64,000 nt of DNA from Nitrospirota bacterium (GTDB lineage: Bacteria; Nitrospirota; UBA9217). The stretch's first letter is position 1; each line of letters starts with the position of its first letter. The stretch is from assembly GCA_023229435.1 (NCBI GenBank), contig JALNZF010000009.1:33966-97965 (forward strand), written 5' to 3'. Positions 32,425 to 41,055 of the stretch are shown here, one piece after another. Below the pieces are notes generated by a model. That model was not told the origin of the DNA and searched no databases. It saw nothing but the letters and a program-made list of their open reading frames with translations. Position numbers and translations under genes: made by a program.

Positions 32425-33501
32425 ATGAAACCAAAAGCAATCAATCTCATTATTAATAAAGTGGAATCAGGCAGGCGTCTTGACAGCGATGAAGGCCTCA
32501 TCTTGTTCAAACATGCCGACCTTCTGACCCTCGGCGAACTCGCGAACCAGGTGCGGAAACGCCTTCATCCCGAACGCCTCGTGACCTTCATTATAGACCG
32601 GAACATCAACTATACCAATATCTGCGTGAATAAATGCAAATTCTGCGCGTTCTATCGCGAAGCCGACAGTCCGGAAGCTTACATCCTGTCAAAGGACGAG
32701 ATTTTCAAAAAGATCGATGAGACAATAGCACAGGGCGGTACACAGATACTCATGCAGGGAGGTGTGCATCCGGATCTTGGCATAGACTATTTTGAAGACT
32801 TGTTCAGGGCCGTTAAGTCGCGTTATACAATCCAGATCCATTCGCTTTCACCTTCTGAAATATCGTTCATCGCAAAAAAGGATGCCTTAAGTATTAAAGA
32901 TGCACTCATTCGTCTCAAAGCATCGGGCCTGGATTCCATTCCCGGCGGAGGGGCCGAGATCCTGGTCGACCGGGTCAGAAAAAAAGTTAGTCCGAATAAG
33001 ATCAGGTGGCGGCAATGGGCCGAAGTTATGAAAGAAGCGCAAAAACTCGGCATGCCCACGACTGCAACCATGATGTTCGGCAGTCTTGAAACAGATAAAG
33101 AGATCATTGAGCATCTGGTCAGGATAAGGGATATTCAGGAAGAAACGAAAGGGTTTACGGCGTTCATCCCCTGGACCTATCAGCCGGGGAATACCGAACT
33201 CGGCGGGCGATCAGCAACAGCCGTGGAATATCTGAAGGTCCTCGCACTTTCGCGCATCATGCTCGATAATTTTCAGAACATTCAAGCATCATGGGTGACA
33301 CAGGGCGCGAAAATAGCGCAGGTTGCTCTTGAATTCGGTGCAAATGATTTCGGCAGCACCATGATCGAAGAAAATGTTGTAGCCGCGGCAGGAATTACTT
33401 TCAGAATGACAAAACAGGAGATCATAAGTATTATAAAAGACGCAGGCTATACACCTGCTCAGCGGGATACCAGATATAATATCCTGAAAAAAGAAGATTG
33501 A
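32425..33501 (+). CDS. mqnC: Cyclic dehypoxanthinyl futalosine synthase
   Basis: 358 residues, a radical-SAM enzyme that cyclises dehypoxanthinyl futalosine. It is a paralogue of mqnE with cluster motif TNICVNKCKFCAFYR; MqnC marks are LMQGGVHPDLGIDYFEDLF, IHSLSPSEI, SIPGGGAEILVDRVR and FIPWTYQPGNTEL. mqnA, mqnB and mqnD are not in the window. The 274 bases after it (33502-33775) hold no gene or terminator that I can identify. Confidence 0.95.
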   Translation: MKPKAINLIINKVESGRRLDSDEGLILFKHADLLTLGELANQVRKRLHPERLVTFIIDRNINYTNICVNKCKFCAFYREADSPEAYILSKDEIFKKIDETIAQGGTQILMQGGVHPDLGIDYFEDLFRAVKSRYTIQIHSLSPSEISFIAKKDALSIKDALIRLKASGLDSIPGGGAEILVDRVRKKVSPNKIRWRQWAEVMKEAQKLGMPTTATMMFGSLETDKEIIEHLVRIRDIQEETKGFTAFIPWTYQPGNTELGGRSATAVEYLKVLALSRIMLDNFQNIQASWVTQGAKIAQVALEFGANDFGSTMIEENVVAAAGITFRMTKQEIISIIKDAGYTPAQRDTRYNILKKED

Positions 33502-33775
33502 TCGATGTACTGACAGAGTGAATAATTATTGAGTCTTGATGAATTTCACGTATCATTTCCGGGGCAAATAAATGTCGAAACGCGCGTTATAAAGCATTCA
33601 ACCAGGCTTGAATCAGAAATACTTTATTAAACTAGCGAGTTACATTTCCTTTGCACAAAAAATGTGAACAACCTGTTACTAAGTCTGTGAATATCTTTTT
33701 TCGGGACGCTGTCTCAGCACAGTAAATGCAAATCGCACAATAAATAGGCAGGCAAAACTTAATTAAAATAATTAG

Positions 33776-35050
33776 TTATAAAATTAATCCAAAATTTCCC
33801 TGTTCTTTTACCTCGTTGATCATTATGTTGATTTTTTTACCGATATCTCCTGTTTTTGCCCCACTGATCATCACGCGGATGTAATTATCCGTTAATCCGG
33901 TCAACAGTCCCGTATCACGATCAAGCTTGTCCTCGACGACAACATTAAGCTTCGATCCCTGATGCTTTTTCCTGAATAACAGATTTTTATTCATGCCAAG
34001 CCTGCGGAGAGATGCACTGCGTTCCTTTTTGATCGGTTCCGGTACCTGGCCCTTCATTTCCGCCGCAGGTGTGCCGGGACGAGGCGAGTAACTGAAAACA
34101 TGCAAGTGCGTTAAAGGAGATCGTTCCACGAGGCTCATGGTGTTCTGAAACTCTTTTTCGCCTTCTCCGGGGTATCCTACGATTATATCCGCCCCAAGAG
34201 CAACGCCGGGGACCCGTGACGCGATCTGTTCAAGCAGGTCCTCATAGAAACGGGAATTATAGTTCCTTTTCATGGATGCTAAAATTGAATCATCACCGCT
34301 CTGAAGCGGGATGTGCAAGTGCCTGCAGAGCCCCTGACCGAGATAGTTGATCATCTCCCGGGTGATCTCGTTCGGCTCGATGGAACTCAGACGTATCCGT
34401 GTCCGGCCTCGCGCTTGAACAAGCGTCAGGAGCATGTCTGTCAGGCTGATGCCTTCTTCCAGATCAGAACCATATGACCCGACATGGACACCGGTCAATA
34501 CAACCTCGGGACATCCCCTGTCTACAAGATGTTTGAATTCACGAAGCACGACACCGGGCTTAGCGCTGCGGGAACCGCCTCGTGCGAGCGGAACAACGCA
34601 ATAGGAGCATCGGTTGTCGCAGCCATCCTGAATCTTCAGAAATCCCCGCGTTCTCGTGTGCAGGGCATTGAGCGCACGTTCGGAAGCGGGCAGGCTTTCC
34701 GGACTGCCTGCGGAAGCCATGGTCATCACCTGATCGGAGATCCTGGCCTTATCGCGGTTCCCGATCACCAGTCCGACTCCCGGTATCTTTTGTATCTCTT
34801 CGGGGCGCATTTCAGCGTAGCATCCTGTTACCACGACTCTGGCGCCATGGGCCCGCCGTACTGCCGAGCGGATCAGCTGCCTGCTCTGCGTGTCGCTTTT
34901 GGCAGTCACCGAGCAGGTGTTGATGATATAGACGTCGGCCTCGGCGTCAAAGGGCACGACGCTGTTTCCCCGGGAGAGAAGGTCCTGCTGCAGGGCGTCT
35001 GTCTCGAACTGGTTGATTTTACATCCGAGGGTTGTAAAAGCTATTCGCAT
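33776..35050 (-). CDS. mtaB: tRNA (t6A37) methylthiotransferase MtaB
   Basis: 424 residues. N-terminal UPF0004 domain with three cysteines (TLGCKINQFE, INTCSVTAKSD, VTGCYAEMRP), a radical-SAM core with IQDGCDNRCSYCVVPLARGGSRS, the MtaB-type VVLTGVHVGSYG, and a C-terminal TRAM domain (KLNVVVEDKLDRDTG). It adds a methylthio group to t6A at position 37 of certain tRNAs. ATG 35050 overlaps the miaB stop by ten bases, so the two sister enzymes are made together. Confidence 0.94.
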   Translation of the reverse strand: MRIAFTTLGCKINQFETDALQQDLLSRGNSVVPFDAEADVYIINTCSVTAKSDTQSRQLIRSAVRRAHGARVVVTGCYAEMRPEEIQKIPGVGLVIGNRDKARISDQVMTMASAGSPESLPASERALNALHTRTRGFLKIQDGCDNRCSYCVVPLARGGSRSAKPGVVLREFKHLVDRGCPEVVLTGVHVGSYGSDLEEGISLTDMLLTLVQARGRTRIRLSSIEPNEITREMINYLGQGLCRHLHIPLQSGDDSILASMKRNYNSRFYEDLLEQIASRVPGVALGADIIVGYPGEGEKEFQNTMSLVERSPLTHLHVFSYSPRPGTPAAEMKGQVPEPIKKERSASLRRLGMNKNLLFRKKHQGSKLNVVVEDKLDRDTGLLTGLTDNYIRVMISGAKTGDIGKKINIMINEVKEQGNFGLIL

Positions 35051-36351
35051 AACTGTCCGGTGAGGGAATTCATACCTGCCGCGACGATCTTGACTCTAAC
35101 GAGTGAACCGATGTATGCGGCCGGCGCATCGATGTTCACCGCCTTGTTCCCTCTTGTCCTCCCGCTCAGCGTCCCGCCTTTTTTACTCAAACCATCGACA
35201 AGGACCTCCTGAACTGAATTGACGAGCTTTTCATTGCTCCGGGATGTCATTTTTCCCTGAAGGTCCAGCACCCGCGCGAGCCGCTTTTCCTTTACATCAT
35301 CGGGCAGGTGATCGTTCAGCTTGAGCGCGGCCGTGCCCGGCCGTTTCGAATACTTGAAGGCAAAGATGCCGTCATACTGCACTTCTTCAAGCAGATCCAT
35401 GGTCATTTCAAAATCCCGTTCCTGTTCTCCCGGGAATCCGACGATGATGTCCGTGGTGAGCGTAATATGCGGTACGGCCTTCTGCATTCTCTTTACCTTG
35501 TCCAGATACTCTTCACGGGTATAGCGCCTGTTCATGGCGCGAAGGATGTCGTCAGAACCGCTCTGGACCGGCAGGTGCAGAGACTCGCATACCTTGGGAA
35601 GGTCGCGGAGTGCAGTGATCAGGCCGTCCGACAGGTCCCGGGGATGGGACGTAACAAACCGTATCCGCTCGATATCAGGAACATCGTTGACCGCTCGCAG
35701 AAGAGACGGGAAATTCACATCCCCTTCCAGTCCCTTGCCGTACGAGTTCACGTTCTGCCCCAGCAGGGTCACTTCCTTGTAGCCGTTCCGGGCGAGTTCG
35801 CCCACCTCGCCCACGATATCCACAGGCAGCCGTGAACGCTCCCTGCCGCGCAGATAAGGCACGACGCAATAGGTGCAAAAATTGTCGCATCCGTACATGA
35901 TGGATACCCAGGCCTTTAATCGGTCGGTCCGTGTGGTGGGAATGCGTTTACGGTGATATTCAGGGTCTCCCGCAATATCGATCACCGGAGCGGACCAGGA
36001 ACGCTTCTTTTCGACCATTTCCGGGAGTCGAGACAGGTCCGAGGGGCCGAATACCATGTCCACATAGGGCGCGCGGGAGAGGATCTTCGCGCCTTCCTGC
36101 TGTGCAATGCAGCCTGCCACGGCGATCTTGAGGCCCGGTCTCTCGTCTTTGAGCTTTTTCAGCCGCCCCAGTTCGCTGTAAAATTTCTGTTCGGCTTTTT
36201 CGCGGATACTGCACGTGTTCAGGATGACCATGTCCGCATGTTCCACCGTTGAAGCGGACGTGCATCCCTGTTCTTCGAGGATGCCCGTCATGCGTTCGGA
36301 ATCGTGCTCGTTCATCTGGCAGCCAAAAGTAATAATATGAAACGATTTCAT
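35041..36351 (-). CDS. miaB: tRNA-2-methylthio-N6-dimethylallyladenosine synthase
   Basis: 436 residues. UPF0004 cysteines in ITFGCQMNEHDSE, LNTCSIREKAE and AVAGCIAQQEG; radical-SAM motif IMYGCDNFCTYCVVPYLRGRERSR; LLGQNVNSYG identifies MiaB; TRAM domain at the end. It methylthiolates i6A37 in tRNAs reading U-starting codons. It overlaps mtaB. miaA is not in the window. Confidence 0.96.
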   Translation of the reverse strand: MKSFHIITFGCQMNEHDSERMTGILEEQGCTSASTVEHADMVILNTCSIREKAEQKFYSELGRLKKLKDERPGLKIAVAGCIAQQEGAKILSRAPYVDMVFGPSDLSRLPEMVEKKRSWSAPVIDIAGDPEYHRKRIPTTRTDRLKAWVSIMYGCDNFCTYCVVPYLRGRERSRLPVDIVGEVGELARNGYKEVTLLGQNVNSYGKGLEGDVNFPSLLRAVNDVPDIERIRFVTSHPRDLSDGLITALRDLPKVCESLHLPVQSGSDDILRAMNRRYTREEYLDKVKRMQKAVPHITLTTDIIVGFPGEQERDFEMTMDLLEEVQYDGIFAFKYSKRPGTAALKLNDHLPDDVKEKRLARVLDLQGKMTSRSNEKLVNSVQEVLVDGLSKKGGTLSGRTRGNKAVNIDAPAAYIGSLVRVKIVAAGMNSLTGQLCE

Positions 36352-36419
36352 GGGGTCATTATAATACGCGGGAGGGTGTTAAACAAGAGGTATCTGATTA
36401 TGCTGCGGAAAACGCATCG

Positions 36420-37223
36420 TCAGCGGGAAACCATGAGTCGTACGGCTTCTCCCCGTTTGACTGACAACGCTGTTTTGGCGTTTTGTTTAAACATGAATAT
36501 TTCGAGCGCACCCGAGCTGTTGATGATGGCGCCGGGCGCTCCGGGCGCGGACTCGGCATAGTATTTACTGAGTCCCTTGATGTCCTTGCCGGCTAAACTG
36601 ACGGACGTGACGCCCAGGTCCACTCCCTCCGGGAAAAGCGCCTTGATGTCCTCGTAGGTTATATTGGTAATAATATTGCCGTACCGGTCGATGTGGACAA
36701 TATGACCCTCGATCCCATTCGGCGTTGTTTTCGGCGCAGGGATGTTCAGCTTCATGTAGTCCGTGATTTCTTCGCCGAAGTTTCCTGAGGCGATCCCCTT
36801 TGAAAGCCATCCTGCAACCGGTGCGAAAATGTCTCTCCCGTGGAACGTCGGCCCGGGTTTTGGGAGAAAATAGTGGGCCGAGGTGATATGATGCACCCTG
36901 ATACGCTCCGCTTCCTGGTAGATCAGGCTGAACACGCCATTATCAGGGCCGACGAAGTAGTAACTTTCGGTCACGGCAATGATCGGCTTCCTGCCGCTGC
37001 CCACACCGGGATCCACAACCGCGAGGTGCACCGTACCCTTCGGGAAGTGGCTATAGGCCGATCTCAGGATATACGCAGCCTCCCAGATATCCTGAGGGCT
37101 GATCTCGTTGGATATATCGACGATCTGCGCCTGGGGGTTGGTCTTAAAGATGACCCCTTTCATGCTTGCCGCAAAGCCATCTTTACTGCCGTAATCAGTT
37201 GTCAGAGTTATAATGGCGGACAT
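36420..37223 (-). CDS. SAM hydroxide adenosyltransferase (DUF62 family)
   Basis: 267 residues. IITLTTDYGSKDGFAASMKGVI, VDISNEISPQDIWEAAYIL, VHLAVVDPGVGSGRKPI, VGPDNGVFSLI and HGRDIFAPVA are the signature blocks of the fluorinase/chlorinase-like DUF62 proteins, whose common bacterial members hydrolyse SAM to adenosine and methionine. Nothing here points to halogenation. It stands alone between miaB and the biotin genes. Confidence 0.92.
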   Translation of the reverse strand: MSAIITLTTDYGSKDGFAASMKGVIFKTNPQAQIVDISNEISPQDIWEAAYILRSAYSHFPKGTVHLAVVDPGVGSGRKPIIAVTESYYFVGPDNGVFSLIYQEAERIRVHHITSAHYFLPKPGPTFHGRDIFAPVAGWLSKGIASGNFGEEITDYMKLNIPAPKTTPNGIEGHIVHIDRYGNIITNITYEDIKALFPEGVDLGVTSVSLAGKDIKGLSKYYAESAPGAPGAIINSSGALEIFMFKQNAKTALSVKRGEAVRLMVSR

Positions 37224-37359
37224 CTATCCCCCGGTTCAATGTATAACGTTGTTCTTTTGCTAATTGAGAATGAATATATCAGGCTGAATTTGCTTTGTCA
37301 ATCCAAGATATGATCATGTCAAGATATGATCATGCCTGTCGCTCTTGTTGCAAAGAACC

Positions 37360-38043
37360 TTATCGTATGATCTCATCGAGCAAATCGCCGAATCTGCGGG
37401 AACCATACGGTATGATCCCCGCTATCCGTACCCTGGACATCTTTTCCATCACTCCCGGACTTGTCTTTTCAGCTGATCCTGATTTCTGGTCCAGGGCATA
37501 ATTGATCACAATACCGGCAATCCGTATCTTTCGCCCCCTGAGTGCTGCAATAGTGAGTAGCGTGTGATTGATCGTACCGAGACCTGGGCGTGCAACGATC
37601 AAGACGGGAAGACCCAGTTTTTTTGCAAGATCAAGATAGGTATAGGTACCGGACAGCGGCGACATGATGCCTCCCGCCCCTTCGACGATCATGAAATCAT
37701 GCCTGTTGGAGAGCAGTTGAAATGCGTTGATAATTTTCGAAGGATCGATTGTTTTTATTCCCAGTTCAGCGGCCACCGCCGGAGCAAGCGGCCGTCTGAA
37801 TCTGCAGGGGTTTACGAGTGAAAGCGGGTCCTTCACCCGCGCCGATTTCATCAACCGGAGCGCGTCCCCGGGTATCAGCCGGCCGGCGCGCGTGCGGCAA
37901 CCTGTTTCCGCGGGTTTCATCACGCCTACGTCCACACCCCGGCAGGTTAGAGCTGCTGCAATGCCGGCGGCCACATATGTTTTGCCGACACCCGTATCGG
38001 TTCCGGTAACGAAAAGACCTTTTATCCTATTTATAATCATCAC
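37360..38043 (-). CDS. bioD: Dethiobiotin synthetase
   Basis: 227 residues, a P-loop enzyme closing the ureido ring with CO2 and ATP. GLFVTGTDTGVGKTYVAAGIAAAL holds the P-loop; VGVMKPAETGC and VEGAGGIMSPLSG are the substrate-side motifs. It is the last biotin gene of the cluster, separated from fabG by 64 bases that carry a heptamer run. Confidence 0.95.
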   Translation of the reverse strand: MMIINRIKGLFVTGTDTGVGKTYVAAGIAAALTCRGVDVGVMKPAETGCRTRAGRLIPGDALRLMKSARVKDPLSLVNPCRFRRPLAPAVAAELGIKTIDPSKIINAFQLLSNRHDFMIVEGAGGIMSPLSGTYTYLDLAKKLGLPVLIVARPGLGTINHTLLTIAALRGRKIRIAGIVINYALDQKSGSAEKTSPGVMEKMSRVRIAGIIPYGSRRFGDLLDEIIR

Positions 38044-38076
38044 GCACGCTTGCAGCTAATCGCTCATTTTTTTTAT

Positions 38077-38110
38077 GGCTTAAGATCTACGAACTATGAG
38101 CCATGAGCTA
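38077..38110. repeat. Heptamer run at the fabG stop
   Basis: On the minus strand: TAGCTCA TGGCTCA TAGTTCG TAGATCT TAAGCCA. The first unit contains the fabG stop codon (TAG, 38108-38110), and every unit starts with T in strict 7-base phase. It fills half of the fabG-bioD gap. Confidence 0.7.
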
Positions 38111-38839
38111 AATTATCCTGCTGTCCAGATTAAACACCTGTCCCGACACGTTGTTCATCAGGGAAAGATGATAGATGAAGTCCGCTACTTCATGAGGGTC
38201 GGATGCCTTGCCGAGAACATTCTCTTTCAGGATACGATCATGAACAGCATCCGGCAGGTTACTACCCATGTCTGTCGGCAAATAGCCGGGCAGCACGGCA
38301 TTGACCTTGATATTGAAGGGACCAAGCTCTCTTGCCGATGCTTTGGTCAACCCGAGAAGACCGGCCTTTGCCGATGAATAGTTCGCCTGCCCTTCCCTTC
38401 CCTGCAAACCGACAATGGATGAAATGTTGATAATGTGTCCGTTGCGTTGTTTGATCATCTGGTGAGCTGCAGCCCGAATACAGTGGAATGGTCCTTTGAG
38501 GTTGGTATTGACCACATCATCCCAGTCTTCCCCTGTCATGCGAAGCATTATCCCGTCCTTGGTCAGAGCGGCATTGTTTATCAGAACATCGACAGCACCC
38601 CAGCGTTTTATGGTATCTCTCGTCATTGTGTCAACTTCAACCTGATTTTTAACATCTGCCTTATAACATGTTGATTCTCCGCCATTATGAGACACTTCAT
38701 CTGCCACGGCCCGTGCTGCCTGTTCATTCGACAAAAAGTTAACGACTACTCTTTCACCTGCCCTTCCGAAACAGAGGGCAATCTCCCTGCCGAGGCCCCT
38801 TGAGGCTCCGGTGATGATAATTACCCGTTTACGGGCCAT
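38108..38839 (-). CDS. 3-oxoacyl-ACP reductase-like short-chain dehydrogenase
   Basis: 243 residues. RVIIITGASRGLGREIALCFG, the NNAALT block, INISSIVGLQGREGQANYSSAKAGLLGLTKA (catalytic S, Y-X3-K) and NAVLPGYLPTDM are FabG features. Its ATG begins at the base after the bioF stop, and it sits between bioF and bioD, so it is probably co-expressed with biotin genes; a dedicated role in making the pimeloyl chain is possible but not shown. It could equally be a housekeeping FabG paralogue. Confidence 0.88.
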   Translation of the reverse strand: MARKRVIIITGASRGLGREIALCFGRAGERVVVNFLSNEQAARAVADEVSHNGGESTCYKADVKNQVEVDTMTRDTIKRWGAVDVLINNAALTKDGIMLRMTGEDWDDVVNTNLKGPFHCIRAAAHQMIKQRNGHIINISSIVGLQGREGQANYSSAKAGLLGLTKASARELGPFNIKVNAVLPGYLPTDMGSNLPDAVHDRILKENVLGKASDPHEVADFIYHLSLMNNVSGQVFNLDSRII

Positions 38840-39997
38840 TTAAAGATACCCTTCCTGTTTAAGTTTTCTGAAAATATCAAGCGCTGAATCAATATCTTCC
38901 CCGGTATGAGCAGCCGTAACCGTGGTCCTTATTCGCGCGGCATTGGCCGGCACCGTGGGAGGACGGATCGCGGGGACGTAAATGCCGTATTCGAACAATT
39001 TCTCCGCTGCTGTAAGCGCCCGGACGGGATCGCCGATGATGATGGGGATGATGGGCGTTTCGGAATTCCCTGTACTGATCCCGATCGATTTGAGGCCGTT
39101 GACAAACCTGCTGCGGTTTTTCCAGAGCTTGTCCCTGAGTTCCGGTTCCTGCTCGACAATATCGATCGCCGCGAGCGACGCCGCGCAGACCGAAGGCGGC
39201 AAAGCAGTGCTGTAGATAAAACTTCTTGCCTGGTTGATGAGCATATTGATGAGGTCTTTACTTCCCGCGGCATACGCCCCGAATGAACCAAATGCCTTTC
39301 CGAGCGTACCCATCTGGATATGGACGCGGCCGGAGAGCCCTAAATGCTCGACCGTCCCCCTGCCCGTTTCCCCGAGTACGCCGGCGCCGTGGGCGTCATC
39401 AACCATGAGTATCGCGTCATATTTTTCGGCAAGGGTTAGGAGGTCCTGGAGCGGCGCAATGTCACCATCCATGCTGAAAACGCCATCGGTGACGATAAGC
39501 TTTCGTCCGGCGTTCCGGCCTTTTTTTAAAAACGTCTCGACCTGCCCCGCATCCTTGTGACGATATACCCTTACCTCCGCCTTGCTCAAACGGCAGCCGT
39601 CGATGATGCTCGCATGGTTCAGACTGTCGCTCAGGATCATGTCTCCGGTCCCTGCGATCGCAGGGATAATGCCGGTATTAGCAGCATATCCGGAGTTGAA
39701 AACGAGCGCTGCCTCCGCACCCTTGAAGCGCGCAATTCTATCCTCAAGAGCCTGATGCAGCCGGCTCGTTCCCGAAATAAGTCTCGACGCTCCTGCTCCG
39801 AAGCCGTAGCGCTCCATCGCCTGCACGGCGGCCTGACGCAATGAAGGGTGATTTGCGAGGCCAAGGTAGTCGTTGGAGCACAGAAGCAGCATTTCCCTGT
39901 TGTGAATCGTTATCCGGCTTCCGCTATAAGAGTCAACAATCCTGAGTCGCCGCAGGAGGTGCTGCTCATCTAATTGTGACAGCTCGTGTTCAAACAT
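38840..39997 (-). CDS. bioF: 8-amino-7-oxononanoate synthase
   Basis: 385 residues, a PLP enzyme condensing pimeloyl-CoA with alanine. Seen: LLCSNDYLGLANHPSL, GAGASRLISGTSRLHQALE, VDDAHGAGVLGETGRG and the PLP lysine in IQMGTLGKAFGSFGAY near residue 238. AAGGA lies before ATG 39997. It follows bioW after a 235-base gap that holds a large palindrome. Confidence 0.95.
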   Translation of the reverse strand: MFEHELSQLDEQHLLRRLRIVDSYSGSRITIHNREMLLLCSNDYLGLANHPSLRQAAVQAMERYGFGAGASRLISGTSRLHQALEDRIARFKGAEAALVFNSGYAANTGIIPAIAGTGDMILSDSLNHASIIDGCRLSKAEVRVYRHKDAGQVETFLKKGRNAGRKLIVTDGVFSMDGDIAPLQDLLTLAEKYDAILMVDDAHGAGVLGETGRGTVEHLGLSGRVHIQMGTLGKAFGSFGAYAAGSKDLINMLINQARSFIYSTALPPSVCAASLAAIDIVEQEPELRDKLWKNRSRFVNGLKSIGISTGNSETPIIPIIIGDPVRALTAAEKLFEYGIYVPAIRPPTVPANAARIRTTVTAAHTGEDIDSALDIFRKLKQEGYL

Positions 39998-40081
39998 AGA
40001 TATTCCTTGTTATGGCAGAAATCACCGAGGGGATCAAGCATTAGCGAGGCGTTGCCTCAGACCAACGAGTCATGCAAAAAC

Positions 40082-40164
40082 CCCCTCACCCCAACCCTCT
40101 CCCCGATGGGGCGAGGGAGTTTTTTCTTTCCTCTCCCATCAGGGGAGAGGATGAAGGTGAGGGG
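40082..40164. repeat. Large inverted repeat in the bioW-bioF gap
   Basis: Arms 40082-40110 (starting CCCCTCACCCCAACCCTCTC) and 40135-40164 are inverted near-copies around a T-rich centre. The word CCCTCACCCCAACCCTCTCC is a widespread repeat in bacterial genomes. It may attenuate transcription between bioW and bioF. The rest of 39998-40232 shows nothing else. Confidence 0.8.
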
Positions 40165-40232
40165 TGGTTGCATGTCATCTTAATAAATTTACTCCAAATT
40201 AAGGATGAGACGTAGTAATAGTTTCTAGTGCA

Positions 40233-41051
40233 CTATCGATATTTCTTGAAATAATCAGCAGGTTCAATAGCAGGCCGGCACTCGCCGCTGTCCGCGATCA
40301 ACACTGCTTCAGCCTGAAGATATCTGATGAATGCATCCAAGTCCAGGGTGTTCCTATCGACAAAAAATACCCTTCCACCGTTCATATCGCCCGGTAATTT
40401 CAACATTGGGAAACGGACATACCCAATGCTCCGGGAAGCCACGTATCCCGCAGTATAATCGGGATCGTCAGACCAGCAGAGTTCGGCAACCATGCCGGGC
40501 GCGTATGCGACTTTGGTGGCGAGGGCCAGGGCCTCATGGGTGCGGAAGTGCGTGAGGCCTATCGCTGCAAGCTTTCTGGTTATGGTTACAAGCGCTTCAT
40601 CGGTCCAATCGAACCGTGATGCCCGAACACCCCGCTCATGATCGGGTTCCAACCGTTCGCCGGTGCGCATGTCAATGATCATGGCGCCGCGCATGGAGTT
40701 GCCATGAGGCGTTGCGCCATTGCAAAGATGATTGATCGCGGCCATGGCAGCCGGTTCCGATATGTCCAGTGACTGTAATATCCTGAAAGCGACTGAACGC
40801 CCTGCGGTCATATCGGGTGTTTTGATGGTGACAAGATCAAGTGCGGTCAGCGTAGTGAACGGTATGTTTTCGAGACGATCAATGGTTATCACGATCTGTT
40901 CAGGCGTGAAATTCTTGTTCCGGGCACGCGTAACGAGCGTCTGCACGGCAGCATCTAATTTTTCCGAAGAGATGATCCGCTCAGCGCCTGAGACATGTTT
41001 ATTCCCGACTGATGCCCGCATGCGGATGCTGTAGAGGTTGTACTGTTCCAT
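40233..41051 (-). CDS. bioW: 6-carboxyhexanoate--CoA ligase (pimeloyl-CoA synthetase)
   Basis: 272 residues. YSIRMRASVGNKHVSGAERI, MRGAMIIDMRTGERLEPDHERGVRASRFDW and the LCWSDDPDYTAGYVAS region are hallmarks of BioW, which makes pimeloyl-CoA from free pimelate. No bioC or bioH is present in this cluster, so biotin synthesis here probably runs through pimelate. It lies four bases after bioB on the same strand. Confidence 0.93.
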   Translation of the reverse strand: MEQYNLYSIRMRASVGNKHVSGAERIISSEKLDAAVQTLVTRARNKNFTPEQIVITIDRLENIPFTTLTALDLVTIKTPDMTAGRSVAFRILQSLDISEPAAMAAINHLCNGATPHGNSMRGAMIIDMRTGERLEPDHERGVRASRFDWTDEALVTITRKLAAIGLTHFRTHEALALATKVAYAPGMVAELCWSDDPDYTAGYVASRSIGYVRFPMLKLPGDMNGGRVFFVDRNTLDLDAFIRYLQAEAVLIADSGECRPAIEPADYFKKYR

Positions 41052-41055
41052 ATGA

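Noticed and set aside
36420..37223. A fluorinase or chlorinase
   Set aside because: The DUF62 motifs are those of the common SAM hydrolases, and no halogenation genes are nearby.
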